Shown: positions 41,778-51,263 of the stretch, piece after piece
How positions within the stretch are numbered: position 1 is the stretch's first letter
How the letters are laid out: each line of letters starts with the position of its first letter
Origin: Kineosporia corallincola
GTDB lineage: Bacteria; Actinomycetota; Actinomycetes; Actinomycetales; Kineosporiaceae
Direction of reading: 5' to 3'
NCBI RefSeq assembly: GCF_018499875.1
Contig: NZ_JAHBAY010000020.1
Location: forward strand, 1 to 64,000
Length of the DNA: 64,000 bases
The notes under the pieces: generated by a model
Databases searched by the model: none
Told to the model about the DNA's origin: nothing
The model's input: only the letters and a program-made list of their open reading frames with translations
Position numbers and translations under genes: made by a program

Positions 41778-43819
41778 TGCCTCTGCCCGAGCTGATCGGT
41801 CGCTACCGGCCCGTCCGCCGCCTCGGAGCCGGTGGCTTCGCCGTCGTCTGGCTCGCCCACGACGAGTCACTGGACGCCGAGGTGGCCGTGAAGGTCATGG
41901 CCGACAACTGGGCCGACCGCCTCGACCTGCGCGAACGCTTCCTGCGCGAGGCCCGGATGCTGCGCCAGGCCTCGTCCTACCGCATCGTCCAGGTCTTCGA
42001 CATCGGCGAGCTCACCGACGGACGGCCCTATCTGGTGATGGAGTACGCCGACCGCGGAACTCTGTCCGACCGGGTCAAGGAGAACGGCGCCTACCCGCTC
42101 GCCGAGGGCCTGCGGCTGACCGCCGAGGTGGCCCGGGGGGTGGCCGAGCTGCACGCGGCCGGGGTGGTGCACCGCGACCTCAAGCCGTCGAACGTGCTGA
42201 TCACCGGCGTGCGCGGCGGCGGGGAGCGGCTGCTGGTGGCCGACCTGGGGGTGGCCAAGAGCCTGGCCCACGGCTCCGGGGTGACGATGTCGGTCGGTTC
42301 CGCGGGATACATGGCGCCGGAGCAGATGGAACCGCAGATCGGCGTCGACCCGCGGGCCGACGTGTACAGCCTGGGTGCGTTCGCCTACCACCTGATCACC
42401 GCCCAGCGGCCCCTGCTGCCGCTGGTGCTGCGCGAGAAGCTGCCCGAGGCGCTGCCCGCCGGGGTGCGCGAGACGCTGCTGAAGACCCTCCAGTCCGACC
42501 GGGAGAACCGCTGGCCCGACGCGGCCAGTCTGGCCGTCCGGCTGGACGAGCTGGCCGACGGCATCGACGAGAACTTCTCCGTGGCCGCGCCGGAGTTTCA
42601 GGGCAAACAGGGGACGACGACGAGCGCCCCCGACGTCCCTGCCCCGACGCCGGCCCCGGCCACCCCGGTGACCCCGGGTGCCTCCGCCTTCGCGTCGCAG
42701 CCGGTCAGCCCGACCCCGGGCTGGACCTACCAGGGCCCGCAGGCGGAGACCGTGAGCGGGCAGGCCGGGTGGTCGGGGCAGGCCGGGTGGTCGGGACAAG
42801 CTGGGTGGTCGGGACAGAGCGGGCCGGCCGGGCAGGCAGGGCCGGGAGGTCAGGCAGGGCGGACCGGGCGGGATGCCTTCCGGGCGCAGCCGGGGCAGTC
42901 CGGCCGGCCGGGTCAGCCGTCCGGTTTCCATCCGCCGGGCGACCCGACTCGCGCCGCACAGCCCGGTCAGGTGGTTCAGTCCGGGCAGCAGTCCGGGCAG
43001 CAGTCCGGGCAGTGGGGCTCGGCCGATTCCTGGGGCCGGCCTGGTTCGTACGGGCCGGGCGGGCAGACCACACAGTCACCGCACAGCTCGCACGGTCCGC
43101 CGCCGGGCTACGGCCAGGGCGGCCACTCCCAGGCGCAGCAGCACGGCCAGACGCCCTATCCGGCCGCGAACCAGGCCGGGCCGCAGCAGCCGGGTTCCGG
43201 CGGCTCCAGCGGCCAGCAGCGACCGCAGTCCCCGGGCGTCGCGCGGGCCGGGGGCAGTCGCTGGATCGCGACCATGACGGGCGTGGTGCTGCTGGCCGCC
43301 GCCACCGGCATCGGCTCGGTGCTCTACTACCAGCACCACCGTTCCGGCTCGCCCGTCTCGGTCACCGACGCCAACGACGTGATCACGCTCACCACCGCCG
43401 ACTTCGGCTCCGAGCTGACCGACACCGGCTGGACGCCCAGCTCGATCGGCCTGAAGGGCAAGACCGCCGCGGGGCTGCTACTGGCCGACGACGTGAAGCA
43501 GTGGACCGACCTGACCGCCGACGTGAACGGGGTGTTCGTCGGCGCGACCACCGACGACAGCCTGCCGGAGAAGGTCGCCGCGATCACCCACGACGGCTGC
43601 GACAAGGCGCGCACCGAGAACTACACCGGCAGCACCGTCTGGACCGGCACCGTCATCACCTGGGAGAACTGCGAGGGCGCGGAAAGCCACACGGTGCAGG
43701 AGATCGCCCTGGAACCGCAGGACGAAGACGCCACGCGGCTGATCTACATGCAGATCCGGCGTGACGACGGCAAGGACCTCGCGACCGACCTGATCCAGGG
43801 GCTCGAGGTCGCGAACTGA
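41777..43819 (+). CDS. membrane Ser/Thr protein kinase
   Basis: A 680-residue Pkn-type kinase. Catalytic domain about 1-265: GAGGFAVVW (P loop), VAVKV (ATP lysine about 38), HRDLKPSN (about 131), ADLG in place of DFG (about 154), APEQ. A long Gly/Gln/Pro/Ser-rich cytoplasmic linker (about 285-490) contains three GQAGWS hexapeptide repeats and QQSG repeats. One transmembrane helix (about 495-515, IATMTGVVLLAAATGIGSVLYY) leads to a 160-residue extracellular domain with two Cys (DGCDKA, WENCEG). No PASTA repeats. Divergent from the sigma factor. Confidence 0.92.
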   Translation: MPLPELIGRYRPVRRLGAGGFAVVWLAHDESLDAEVAVKVMADNWADRLDLRERFLREARMLRQASSYRIVQVFDIGELTDGRPYLVMEYADRGTLSDRVKENGAYPLAEGLRLTAEVARGVAELHAAGVVHRDLKPSNVLITGVRGGGERLLVADLGVAKSLAHGSGVTMSVGSAGYMAPEQMEPQIGVDPRADVYSLGAFAYHLITAQRPLLPLVLREKLPEALPAGVRETLLKTLQSDRENRWPDAASLAVRLDELADGIDENFSVAAPEFQGKQGTTTSAPDVPAPTPAPATPVTPGASAFASQPVSPTPGWTYQGPQAETVSGQAGWSGQAGWSGQAGWSGQSGPAGQAGPGGQAGRTGRDAFRAQPGQSGRPGQPSGFHPPGDPTRAAQPGQVVQSGQQSGQQSGQWGSADSWGRPGSYGPGGQTTQSPHSSHGPPPGYGQGGHSQAQQHGQTPYPAANQAGPQQPGSGGSSGQQRPQSPGVARAGGSRWIATMTGVVLLAAATGIGSVLYYQHHRSGSPVSVTDANDVITLTTADFGSELTDTGWTPSSIGLKGKTAAGLLLADDVKQWTDLTADVNGVFVGATTDDSLPEKVAAITHDGCDKARTENYTGSTVWTGTVITWENCEGAESHTVQEIALEPQDEDATRLIYMQIRRDDGKDLATDLIQGLEVAN

Positions 43820-43901
43820 CCGGGCACCGGGCGGGCCGAACTTTTCCGCCGCCCGGTGCATCCAACTGCCGAAGCCGTCGTTCCCCCGGAAGGATCCGAT
43901 C

Positions 43902-44711
43902 ATGTCCCGCTCGCGCGCCCGGCGCCGCAGGCCCTTCTTCGCGCTGGCGCTGGCGCCCACGGTCCTGCTCGGGCTCGCGGCCTGCGGCGGCGACCCGATC
44001 ACGGTGCCCGGGGTGACCGCCGGCCCTGCGGGCATCGGCGCCTCGGGCTCCACGGACGGCGGCACGGAGAACGCGGGCTCCTCGTCGTCCTCAGGCAGTG
44101 GAAACACGGCGGGCGGCGACGACGGGTGCGAGGCGGACGGCACCACGGTGCCCGCCGGTGCCGGGACGGCGAAGGCGGGCGACCTGGACGGCGACGGCAA
44201 GGACGACCGGATCTGGTTGTCCGTGCAGGGCGACGAAAGCACGCTCGGGGTGAAAACCGCTTCCGGAGCGGTTTTCTCGACCACGTACGATCGGGAGGAC
44301 AAGCCGCCGACCGCCGTCGCGAACGTGCTCGGCGACGGCACCGCGATCATCCTGGTGGACCGGGGTTTCAGTGCCTCGTTGTTCGCCGTGGCCGACTGCG
44401 CGATCGTGACCACCGAGAACGTGGACGGCGAACAGTACAGCTTCGACCTCGGGATCAACGGCTACGGCACCGGCGTCGGCTGCCCGGTCAGCCAGAACAA
44501 GCTCTATCTGGCCGGTTACAACCTCGAGAAGGCGACCAAGGACGGGTACGACAAGATCGTGCGCACCAGGATCGACCTGAGCGAGAACGGTTCCCGCGCC
44601 GACAACGGCACCCTGGCCGAGCTCGGCGAGTACGCGCAGACCTCGGCCAGCTGGAAGATCGCCACCGGCGTCAGTTGCGGGGACGCCGAGAAGGCCACCT
44701 CCCCGGAGTGA
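43902..44711 (+). CDS. lipoprotein with a DGDG segment, paralogue of the 25.9-kb secreted protein
   Basis: A 269-residue lipoprotein: basic start, hydrophobic helix and lipobox LLGLAAC (Cys28), a Ser/Gly-rich spacer, then a domain with GDLDGDGKDDRIWLS, ASGAVFSTTYD, ADCAIV, GCPVSQ and a final GVSCGDAEK. The order of motifs and Cys matches the secreted protein at 25861-26577, so the two share a domain of unknown function. It lies 82 bp after the kinase gene and is convergent with another kinase gene, suggesting an outer-surface partner of the kinases. Confidence 0.82.
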   Translation: MSRSRARRRRPFFALALAPTVLLGLAACGGDPITVPGVTAGPAGIGASGSTDGGTENAGSSSSSGSGNTAGGDDGCEADGTTVPAGAGTAKAGDLDGDGKDDRIWLSVQGDESTLGVKTASGAVFSTTYDREDKPPTAVANVLGDGTAIILVDRGFSASLFAVADCAIVTTENVDGEQYSFDLGINGYGTGVGCPVSQNKLYLAGYNLEKATKDGYDKIVRTRIDLSENGSRADNGTLAELGEYAQTSASWKIATGVSCGDAEKATSPE

Positions 44712-44712
44712 C

Positions 44713-46836
44713 CTAGCCGACCTTCTCCAGCGTGGCGAGGCCGACGTTCGAGACGCTGTTCTGGTCCTGCCAGGTGAAACCGACCGTGCCGTCGGTGTTC
44801 GCGATCAGGATGACCTCACCCAGCTCGGCGCAGGCGTCGTGCGGGTCGTCCTTGTCCTTCACCGGGGCCTGGAGCGTGGCGGTGGTGAAACCGGCGTTCT
44901 CCACCGTCAGGTTCGAGACGCAGTCCAGGTCGACCACTTTCATGGTTCCGGGACGCTTTTTGGCGGCGGTCAGGTCGAGCCGGACGGTCCAGCTGTCGAC
45001 GCTGGCGGCGGGCTGCGAAACCTGCCCCTCCCACACGCCGTCGAGCGCGTAGGGCAGGGTGCCGCTCGGGGCCAGCTGGTAAGCCGGCTCGTCCGATCCG
45101 TCGGGCGTCTGGATGCCGGAATCCCCCGCATCGGTGGAGCTCTCGTCGGACGAGGTGGTCTCGTCCGACGATCCGGACGACGTTCCGGTGCCGGAATCAG
45201 CTGACGTGCAGTCGGAGTCGTCACCCTGATCGGCGCCGACATTGATCCGGCCACCACAGGCGTCCGGGTCGGCAGCGTCTTTCGAACCCGACGACGACGT
45301 GCTGGAGCCGTTCGTGCCGGTGCCGGTGCCGTCGTCGGCCACGGCACCCCAGATCGCGAACCCGGCGACCAGGCACACCAGCGAGGCCAGCGCGACCAGC
45401 ACACCCGTGCGCCCACGGTTGGGCGCCGCGCCCGAACCTCCCCAGCCCGGCTGGGGATTCGCCGGAGCGTTCCAGTTCTGCGGAGGCGGGCCGACCGGCT
45501 GGGCCGGGGTGGACCCCCAGCCCTGCTGCGGGTTCTGCGGCCGGCCGGGCACCGGGGGATTGCGGTTCCAGCCCTGCTGCGCGGCGGTCGGGCCGGGCTG
45601 ATGGAACTGACCCGGCCCGCCGTACGGCGCCTGCTGGTTGAAAGGTGGCTGCTGCTGGGCGAACTGGCCCTGCTGAGGCGGCTGGTCCGGCCGGCCCGCG
45701 GGCCCGTTCCGCTGCCAGGGCTGCGGCGCTTGCTGCCACTGCTGCTGGGACGGATACTGCCGGGACGGCTGCGGCTGGGCCGGGTACTGCGGCTGCCCCT
45801 CGGGCACCTGAGTACCCCAGGCGGGCACCTCTCCCGAACCCGAGGTCACGCCCGGGCCGGTGTTGCCGGTGCTGCCGACCGGCCGCTCCACCCGGGTCTC
45901 GTCGACCGCGGCCACGGGCTGCCCGACGGTGGCCCGGGCATCACCGGAGTATCCCCCGGCCGGGCCGGTGGAACTGGCCACCACCAGCTGCGTCGCCTCG
46001 GCCAGCACGACGGTGGCATCGGTGGTGTCGGGCTCCGACGGACGGCCGAGCAGCATCGACAGCGCCTGCTGAGCGCTCGGGCGGCGGGCCGGGTCCTTGG
46101 AGAAGCACAGGCGCAGCACGCCGGCCAGCTCGGGCGGCACCCCGGTCAGGTCCGGCTCGTCGTTGGCGATCTTGGCGATGGCGGCCATCATGTGCTCGGC
46201 CTCGAACGGCGCCCGGCCGGTGGCGGCGAACACCATCACCGAGCCCCAGGCGAACATGTCCGTGGCCGGGCCGACCCGCTCGCCCCGCAACTGCTCGGGC
46301 GACATGAAAGCCGGTGTGCCGAGCAGCTTGCTGACCTTGGTGGTGTCGTTCGAGTCGTCGCGCGCGATGCCGAAGTCGATGACCCGCGGACCCTCCGGCG
46401 ACATCATCACGTTGGCCGGTTTGAGGTCGCGGTGCACCACGCCGGCCTGATGGATGGCCGCGAGCGCGGTGGCCGTGCCGATGGCCAGGCGCTGGAGACG
46501 GGTGCCGGTCAGCGTGCCGCGCTCGGAGACGTACTGGTGCAGCGACGGGCCCTCGATGTACTCGCTGACCACGTAGGGGGACGACGCCGCCATGTCGAAG
46601 TCGATGATCTGCGCGGTACAGAACGGAGCCACGCGGCGCGCGGCGCTGACCTCCCGGGTGAAGAGCTGGCGCGAGTGCTCGTCTTCGACGCGCAGCATCT
46701 TGACCGCGACGAGTTCGTTGTCGGGGGTCACACCGAGGTAGACCACCCCCTGCCCACCTGCACCGATGCGCCCGGTCAGCCGGTATCCGGCCACCTGCGC
46801 AGGGTCTGTGTTCAGCAAGGGGGCTACGTCAGGCAC
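44713..46836 (-). CDS. membrane Ser/Thr protein kinase with a novel C-terminal extracellular domain
   Basis: A 707-residue kinase: GRIGAGGQGVVYLG, VAVKML, HRDLKPANV (about 132), IDFGIAR, TPAFMSPEQ. A Pro/Gln-rich linker follows (about 310-465) and one transmembrane helix (about 470-492, VLVALASLVCLVAGFAIWGAV). After an acidic Ser/Thr stretch the C-terminus (about 590-707) forms a beta-rich domain GVWEGQVSQP ... FTWQDQNSVSNVGLATLE that is shared with the next kinase. A CAGACT hexamer lies 6 nt before the GTG start. It is separated from the next kinase gene by 95 bp on the same strand. Confidence 0.93.
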   Translation of the reverse strand: MPDVAPLLNTDPAQVAGYRLTGRIGAGGQGVVYLGVTPDNELVAVKMLRVEDEHSRQLFTREVSAARRVAPFCTAQIIDFDMAASSPYVVSEYIEGPSLHQYVSERGTLTGTRLQRLAIGTATALAAIHQAGVVHRDLKPANVMMSPEGPRVIDFGIARDDSNDTTKVSKLLGTPAFMSPEQLRGERVGPATDMFAWGSVMVFAATGRAPFEAEHMMAAIAKIANDEPDLTGVPPELAGVLRLCFSKDPARRPSAQQALSMLLGRPSEPDTTDATVVLAEATQLVVASSTGPAGGYSGDARATVGQPVAAVDETRVERPVGSTGNTGPGVTSGSGEVPAWGTQVPEGQPQYPAQPQPSRQYPSQQQWQQAPQPWQRNGPAGRPDQPPQQGQFAQQQPPFNQQAPYGGPGQFHQPGPTAAQQGWNRNPPVPGRPQNPQQGWGSTPAQPVGPPPQNWNAPANPQPGWGGSGAAPNRGRTGVLVALASLVCLVAGFAIWGAVADDGTGTGTNGSSTSSSGSKDAADPDACGGRINVGADQGDDSDCTSADSGTGTSSGSSDETTSSDESSTDAGDSGIQTPDGSDEPAYQLAPSGTLPYALDGVWEGQVSQPAASVDSWTVRLDLTAAKKRPGTMKVVDLDCVSNLTVENAGFTTATLQAPVKDKDDPHDACAELGEVILIANTDGTVGFTWQDQNSVSNVGLATLEKVG

Positions 46837-46842
46837 GGTGGC

Positions 46843-46848
46843 AGTCTG
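46843..46848 (-). promoter_or_regulatory. -10-like CAGACT of the middle kinase gene
   Basis: Minus-strand hexamer 6 nt before the GTG at 46836 with no ribosome site. Confidence 0.4.
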
Positions 46849-46931
46849 CCATTCGGAGCGGGTGATTCAGTAGTACTCACGGTGAAGGTGCGCGCCCAGG
46901 CTGGTTCGCGTGACTCTGTGCCGAATGCCCG

Positions 46932-48980
46932 TCACTGATGCGTGAGGGTACCGACGGCCTTGTTGCTCTCCTCGGAGTCGTCCTGCCAGGAGAACAGGAT
47001 CTGGTTCGCCCCGCTGCGGGTGAGCACGACGGTGCTGGTGTCGGCGCAGCTGTCCCACAGATCGTCTTCCAGGTGGGTGGTCATCTCCACCGAGTCGTCA
47101 CCCCCGGAGACGTAGGTCAGCACGCCGCTGCACCCGAGGTCGTCGATCGCGATCTTGCCGGTGGTGGCACCCTGGTCGAGGGTGACCACCGCGTCCCAGC
47201 TGGTCACCTGACCGAGCGGCTGGCTGACCGGGCCGCTCCAGATGCCGGAGCTCCAGGCGGGCAGGCCGGTGCCCGCACCGCCTCCCGGCAGCGTGACGGC
47301 GGGCGTCGACCCGGCCGGTGTGGAGCCCCCGGGGAACGACGCTCCGGAACTCGGCCCGCCCTCGCCGCTCTGGCCGTCGGTGTTCTGGCCGCTCGTGGTC
47401 GAGCTCGGCGCCGGGACGCCGGTCGACTCCGGCTGTGAGGGCAGCCCCCCGTTCTCCGGACCGGTGTCGCCGGCTGTCGGACGTCCGTGGTTCGAGACGG
47501 CACGCACCGCGAAAGCCCCGCCCGCCACCAGCCCGCCTCCGATCAGCAGGAGCGCCAGTACCGCCCCGAGCGACGAGACCGGCCCGCTGCGACGCCTGCG
47601 CGAGGGGACCACAGGGGTGGACGTCCGGTCGGGCCTGGGCGTGGACGTCCGGTCAGGCACCCCTCGGGCACCCGGCTCCCGGGGTGCTCCCGGTGGCGGG
47701 GGTGTGCCGTAGTGCGGGTCGCCGGGCGCCACCCGGCGGGTGGCGGCGGTGCGATCGGTGGCGTGCCCGGCGGCATGGCTGCTGGATTGCCCTGTCGGGC
47801 GCTCGGAGGTGGGGCTGCTGGACTGTCCCGTCAGGTGCCCGGTGGCGTGCCCGTTGCCGCGCTCACCGTTGTGCGCAAGCCGGTTTCGGGAGGTCGGGGC
47901 CGTCCGGTCGGCAGACCCGGTTCGCGCCGTCGCACTCCCCTGGCCGGTCCAGGCCGTCGGGGCGGTCCGCCCCGTCTGCCCGGCGGCACCGGCCCCGACC
48001 CCGGCTCCAGCACTGGCCCCAGGTCCGGCCCCGACAGCACCAGCAGCCCCGGCCGCGCCGGCCCCAGTTCCGCCAGAATCAGCCGACCCGACAGCACCGG
48101 CCGGCCCACCCGTGTTCGCCTGGGCGATCCGGCTGGCCTCGGCCAGCACCGGCCCGGCATCGGTGACGTCGTAGGCCGGCGTCGGCCGTCCGAGCAGCAT
48201 CGCCAGGGCCTGCTGGGCGGTCGGCCGACGGCGGGCGTCTTTGTGCAGGCAGGTCGTCAGCACGTCGACGAGCCCGGCCGGCACCCCGTCGAGCTGCGGC
48301 TCCATCGTGGTGATGCGATGCACCACGGCCATCATGTGCTGGGCGTCGAAGGGGGCCCGGCCGGTGGCGGCGAACGCCATCACCGAGGCCCAGGCGAACA
48401 TGTCGGTCTGCGGGCTCACCCGCTCGGCCCGGATCTGCTCCGGCGCCATGTAGGCGGGTGTGCCGAAAATCCGGCTGGTCACCGTGGTTTCGCTGGACAG
48501 GTCGCGGGCGATACCGAAGTCGATCACCCGCGGCCCCTCCGGCGACATCATCACGTTGGCCGGTTTGAAATCACGGTGCACCACGCCCGCCTGATGAATG
48601 GCGGCGAGTGCGGTGACGGTGCCGATCGCGAGACGCTCCAGCCGGGTCCCGGCGATCGGCCCGGAGTCGCGCACCAGCCGCTGGAGCGACGGGCCCTCGA
48701 TGAATTCACTGACCACGTAGGGCGATTCGCCCTCCAGGTCGAAGGTGATGATGCGGGCCGTGCAGAACGGCGCCACCCGCCGGGCGGCCGCGACCTCCTT
48801 GGCGAACTGCTGCCGCGAGCGCTCGTCCTCCAGGCGCAGCTGCTTGATCGCCACCCGCTCGCCGTCCGGGTTCAGGCCGAGGAACACCACGCCCTGGCCG
48901 CCCTGCCCCAGCCTGCGCACGATGCGGTACCCCGCGACCTCGGCGGGGTCGCCGGTGCGCAACTCGGTAGCGTCGGGCAT
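46932..48980 (-). CDS. membrane Ser/Thr protein kinase, paralogue of the adjacent kinase
   Basis: A 682-residue kinase about 60 percent similar by eye to its neighbour in the catalytic domain: RRLGQGGQGVVFLG, VAIKQL, HRDFKPANV (about 131, Phe replacing the usual Leu), IDFGIARD, TPAYMAPEQ. The linker is rich in Gly/Ala and then Thr/Ser/Gly. One transmembrane helix (about 465-487) and a C-terminal extracellular domain GIWSGPVSQP ... FSWQDDSEESNKAVGTLT. CACTAT lies 6 nt before the ATG. The tandem arrangement points to duplication. Confidence 0.93.
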   Translation of the reverse strand: MPDATELRTGDPAEVAGYRIVRRLGQGGQGVVFLGLNPDGERVAIKQLRLEDERSRQQFAKEVAAARRVAPFCTARIITFDLEGESPYVVSEFIEGPSLQRLVRDSGPIAGTRLERLAIGTVTALAAIHQAGVVHRDFKPANVMMSPEGPRVIDFGIARDLSSETTVTSRIFGTPAYMAPEQIRAERVSPQTDMFAWASVMAFAATGRAPFDAQHMMAVVHRITTMEPQLDGVPAGLVDVLTTCLHKDARRRPTAQQALAMLLGRPTPAYDVTDAGPVLAEASRIAQANTGGPAGAVGSADSGGTGAGAAGAAGAVGAGPGASAGAGVGAGAAGQTGRTAPTAWTGQGSATARTGSADRTAPTSRNRLAHNGERGNGHATGHLTGQSSSPTSERPTGQSSSHAAGHATDRTAATRRVAPGDPHYGTPPPPGAPREPGARGVPDRTSTPRPDRTSTPVVPSRRRRSGPVSSLGAVLALLLIGGGLVAGGAFAVRAVSNHGRPTAGDTGPENGGLPSQPESTGVPAPSSTTSGQNTDGQSGEGGPSSGASFPGGSTPAGSTPAVTLPGGGAGTGLPAWSSGIWSGPVSQPLGQVTSWDAVVTLDQGATTGKIAIDDLGCSGVLTYVSGGDDSVEMTTHLEDDLWDSCADTSTVVLTRSGANQILFSWQDDSEESNKAVGTLTHQ

Positions 48981-48986
48981 CCGGCC

Positions 48987-48992
48987 ATAGTG
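48987..48992 (-). promoter_or_regulatory. -10-like CACTAT of the rightmost kinase gene
   Basis: Minus-strand hexamer 6 nt before the ATG at 48980. Confidence 0.4.
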
Positions 48993-49200
48993 CCACCCAT
49001 GCCTGTACGAGCCGTAGGAAATGCCGTTCCGTGACCTCATCGTCACGGCAGGTCAGAACCCGGCGAGCCGGTACGGGATGCAACCCAGCCCTCTCAGGGG
49101 TAACCCTGATATCACCAGGCGATCACCCGCGGTTAAGCTGACCGAGGACCGTGCGGTGGGGAAGGCCGCCCGGTCCACCATGCGGAGGGGCGGTGAGGGC

Positions 49201-49959
49201 ATGTTCCGGGCCTGGCGGGGAATGCGGGAACTCGTTCTGCTGGGCGCACTCTGGAGCATCTACTCACTGTCCCGGCTGCTCGCCTCGGCAGACCTGCACC
49301 CGGCCCTTGAGCGGGCCCGGGCGGTGCTGGGGCTGGAGCGCCGGCTCCACCTCGACCTGGAGACCGGTCTCAACGGCTTCACCACGCAGCACGAATGGCT
49401 GGCCGTGGGCGCGAGTTTCTATTACGCCACAGCCCATTACGTGATCACCGCGGCCGTGCTGATCGCCCTCTGGTTCAGCGGCTACCGGCGTTATTCCTAC
49501 GCCCGCAACGCCCTGGTGCTGGCCACCGTGCTGGCCCTGACCGCCTATCTCATCCTGCCCACCGCCCCGCCGCGCTTCGTGCCGGGTTACACCGACGTGC
49601 TCGCCGGCAGCGCACATCTGGGCTGGTGGGGCGGCGGCGACTCGCTTCCCGGCGGGATGGGCCGGCTGACCAACGAGCTGGCGGCCATGCCCTCGATGCA
49701 CGCCGGCTGGGCCCTGTGGGTGGCGCTGGCCGTGCACCTGCTCACCACCGGCCGGCTGCTGCGCGGGCTGAGCTGGGGGCACGCCCTGCTCACCGGCCTG
49801 GTGGTGATCGGCACCGGCAACCACTGGACGCTCGACGTGCTGACCGGCTGGCTGGTGGTCGGCGGCGCCTGGGCGCTGGTCAGCCGGTTGCAGCGCCCCG
49901 GCCGCTCACGGCAGCCGGAACCGGCCGGAGCTCAGTCCGTCTCGCTGGAGACCGGCTGA
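49201..49959 (+). CDS. PAP2-superfamily membrane protein
   Basis: A 252-residue polytopic protein with about six helices. LPTAPPRFVPGY is the motif-1-like loop, MPSMHAGWALWVA carries the central His, and GTGNHWTLDVLTGWLVVG the final His-Asp pair, as in PAP2 phosphatases and inositol phosphorylceramide synthase-like (AUR1/InsP3) proteins. It probably transfers or removes phosphate on a lipid head group at the membrane. I chose ATG 49201 (GGAGGGGCGGTGAGGGC in front); longer starts add residues of poor quality. The 3' end overlaps ilvA by 28 bp. Confidence 0.85.
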   Translation: MFRAWRGMRELVLLGALWSIYSLSRLLASADLHPALERARAVLGLERRLHLDLETGLNGFTTQHEWLAVGASFYYATAHYVITAAVLIALWFSGYRRYSYARNALVLATVLALTAYLILPTAPPRFVPGYTDVLAGSAHLGWWGGGDSLPGGMGRLTNELAAMPSMHAGWALWVALAVHLLTTGRLLRGLSWGHALLTGLVVIGTGNHWTLDVLTGWLVVGGAWALVSRLQRPGRSRQPEPAGAQSVSLETG

Positions 49960-51170
49960 TACCCGGCCTCGGTCAGGTCGGCCACCACCTGGCGGCAGTG
50001 CTCCGCGCCGCGGGTCTCCAGCCACAGCGCCACCTCCACCTCGTTCACCGGGGTGTGCGGGCCGGTGCGCACGTGCTCCACCTCCATCACGTTCGCGTCG
50101 GTGGTGGCCAGGCGCATGAGCAGCCCGGCCAGCGAGCCGGGCCGGTCGGGCACCCGCACTTGCAGGCGCAGGTACCGCCCGGCCGAGGCCAGGCCGTGCC
50201 GGATCAGGCGCATCAGCAGCAGCGGGTCCACGTTGCCGCCGGAAAGCACGGCCAGCGCCGGGGTCTCGATCTCCAGCTCGGGCTTCAGCAGGGCCGCCAC
50301 AGCCACCGCCCCGGCCGGCTCGATCAGCAGCTTCTGCCGTTCCAGCATCAGGATCAGGGCCCGGGAGATGGTCTCCTCGTCGACCGTGACCATCTCGTCC
50401 ACCAGGCTCTCGACGATGGTGAACGGCACGTCACCCGGCCGGCCGACCGCGATGCCGTCGGCCATCGTGCTCATCGACGGCAGCGACTCCGGGCGCCCGG
50501 CCGCCAGCGAGGGAGGGTAGGCGGCGGCCGACTCGGCCTGCACACCGATCACCCGGATGTCGGGACGGCGGGCCTTCAGCACCGTGGCCACCCCGGCGAG
50601 CAGTCCCCCGCCACCGGTGCTGACCAGCACCGTCTTCACCTCGGGCCGCTGCTCCAGGAGCTCCAGGGCGATGGTGCCCTGACCGGCCACCACGTCCGGA
50701 TGGTCGAACGGGTGGATCATCACCGCGCCGCTGGTGGCGGCGTGTTCCAGCGCGCTGGCCAGGCACTCGTCCACGGTGTTGCCGGTGAGCACCACCTCGG
50801 CGCCGTAACCGCGGGTGGCGTCGAGCTTGGGCAGCGGCGCGCCGACCGGCATGTACACCCGGGCCGGCACCCCCAGCAGCCGGGCGGCCAGGGCCACCCC
50901 CTGGGCGTGGTTGCCGGCGCTGGCCGCGACCACACCACGGGCCTTCTCCTCGTCGGACAGCCGGGCCATCCGGGTGTAGGCCCCGCGGATCTTGAACGAC
51001 CCGGCGCGCTGCTGGTTCTCGCACTTCAGCCACACCTGGCCGCCGCGCAGGTCGGAGAGCGCGCGGCTGCGGACCACGGGCGTGCGCCGGATCACCGGCT
51101 CGAGCAGTTCCGCGGCCGCCACCACGTCGGCATCGCTCACGGGCAGAACACGGCGGTCGGCAACGGACAT
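49932..51170 (-). CDS. ilvA: threonine ammonia-lyase (biosynthetic-type fold, ACT domain)
   Basis: A 412-residue fold-type II PLP enzyme that deaminates threonine to 2-oxobutanoate. PLP lysine K60 in RAGSFKIRGAY, ASAGNHAQG (85-91 region), the phosphate cradle STGGGGLLAG (about 184-193). A C-terminal ACT-like domain (about 335-412, RLQVRVPDRPGSLAGLLMRLA) suggests allosteric control by an amino acid. The length fits the shorter one-ACT enzymes (IlvA/TdcB-like). CAGGAT lies 6 nt before the ATG (51177-51182). Convergent 28-bp overlap with the PAP2 gene. Confidence 0.93.
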   Translation of the reverse strand: MSVADRRVLPVSDADVVAAAELLEPVIRRTPVVRSRALSDLRGGQVWLKCENQQRAGSFKIRGAYTRMARLSDEEKARGVVAASAGNHAQGVALAARLLGVPARVYMPVGAPLPKLDATRGYGAEVVLTGNTVDECLASALEHAATSGAVMIHPFDHPDVVAGQGTIALELLEQRPEVKTVLVSTGGGGLLAGVATVLKARRPDIRVIGVQAESAAAYPPSLAAGRPESLPSMSTMADGIAVGRPGDVPFTIVESLVDEMVTVDEETISRALILMLERQKLLIEPAGAVAVAALLKPELEIETPALAVLSGGNVDPLLLMRLIRHGLASAGRYLRLQVRVPDRPGSLAGLLMRLATTDANVMEVEHVRTGPHTPVNEVEVALWLETRGAEHCRQVVADLTEAGYQPVSSETD

Positions 51171-51263
51171 GACCGAATCCTGCCACGGCCCTGTGACGGC
51201 GGGGTTCCCGGGCGAACCGTGCCCGATCTGCCGTTCCCCCCGGAGATGACACACTTGCCCACC

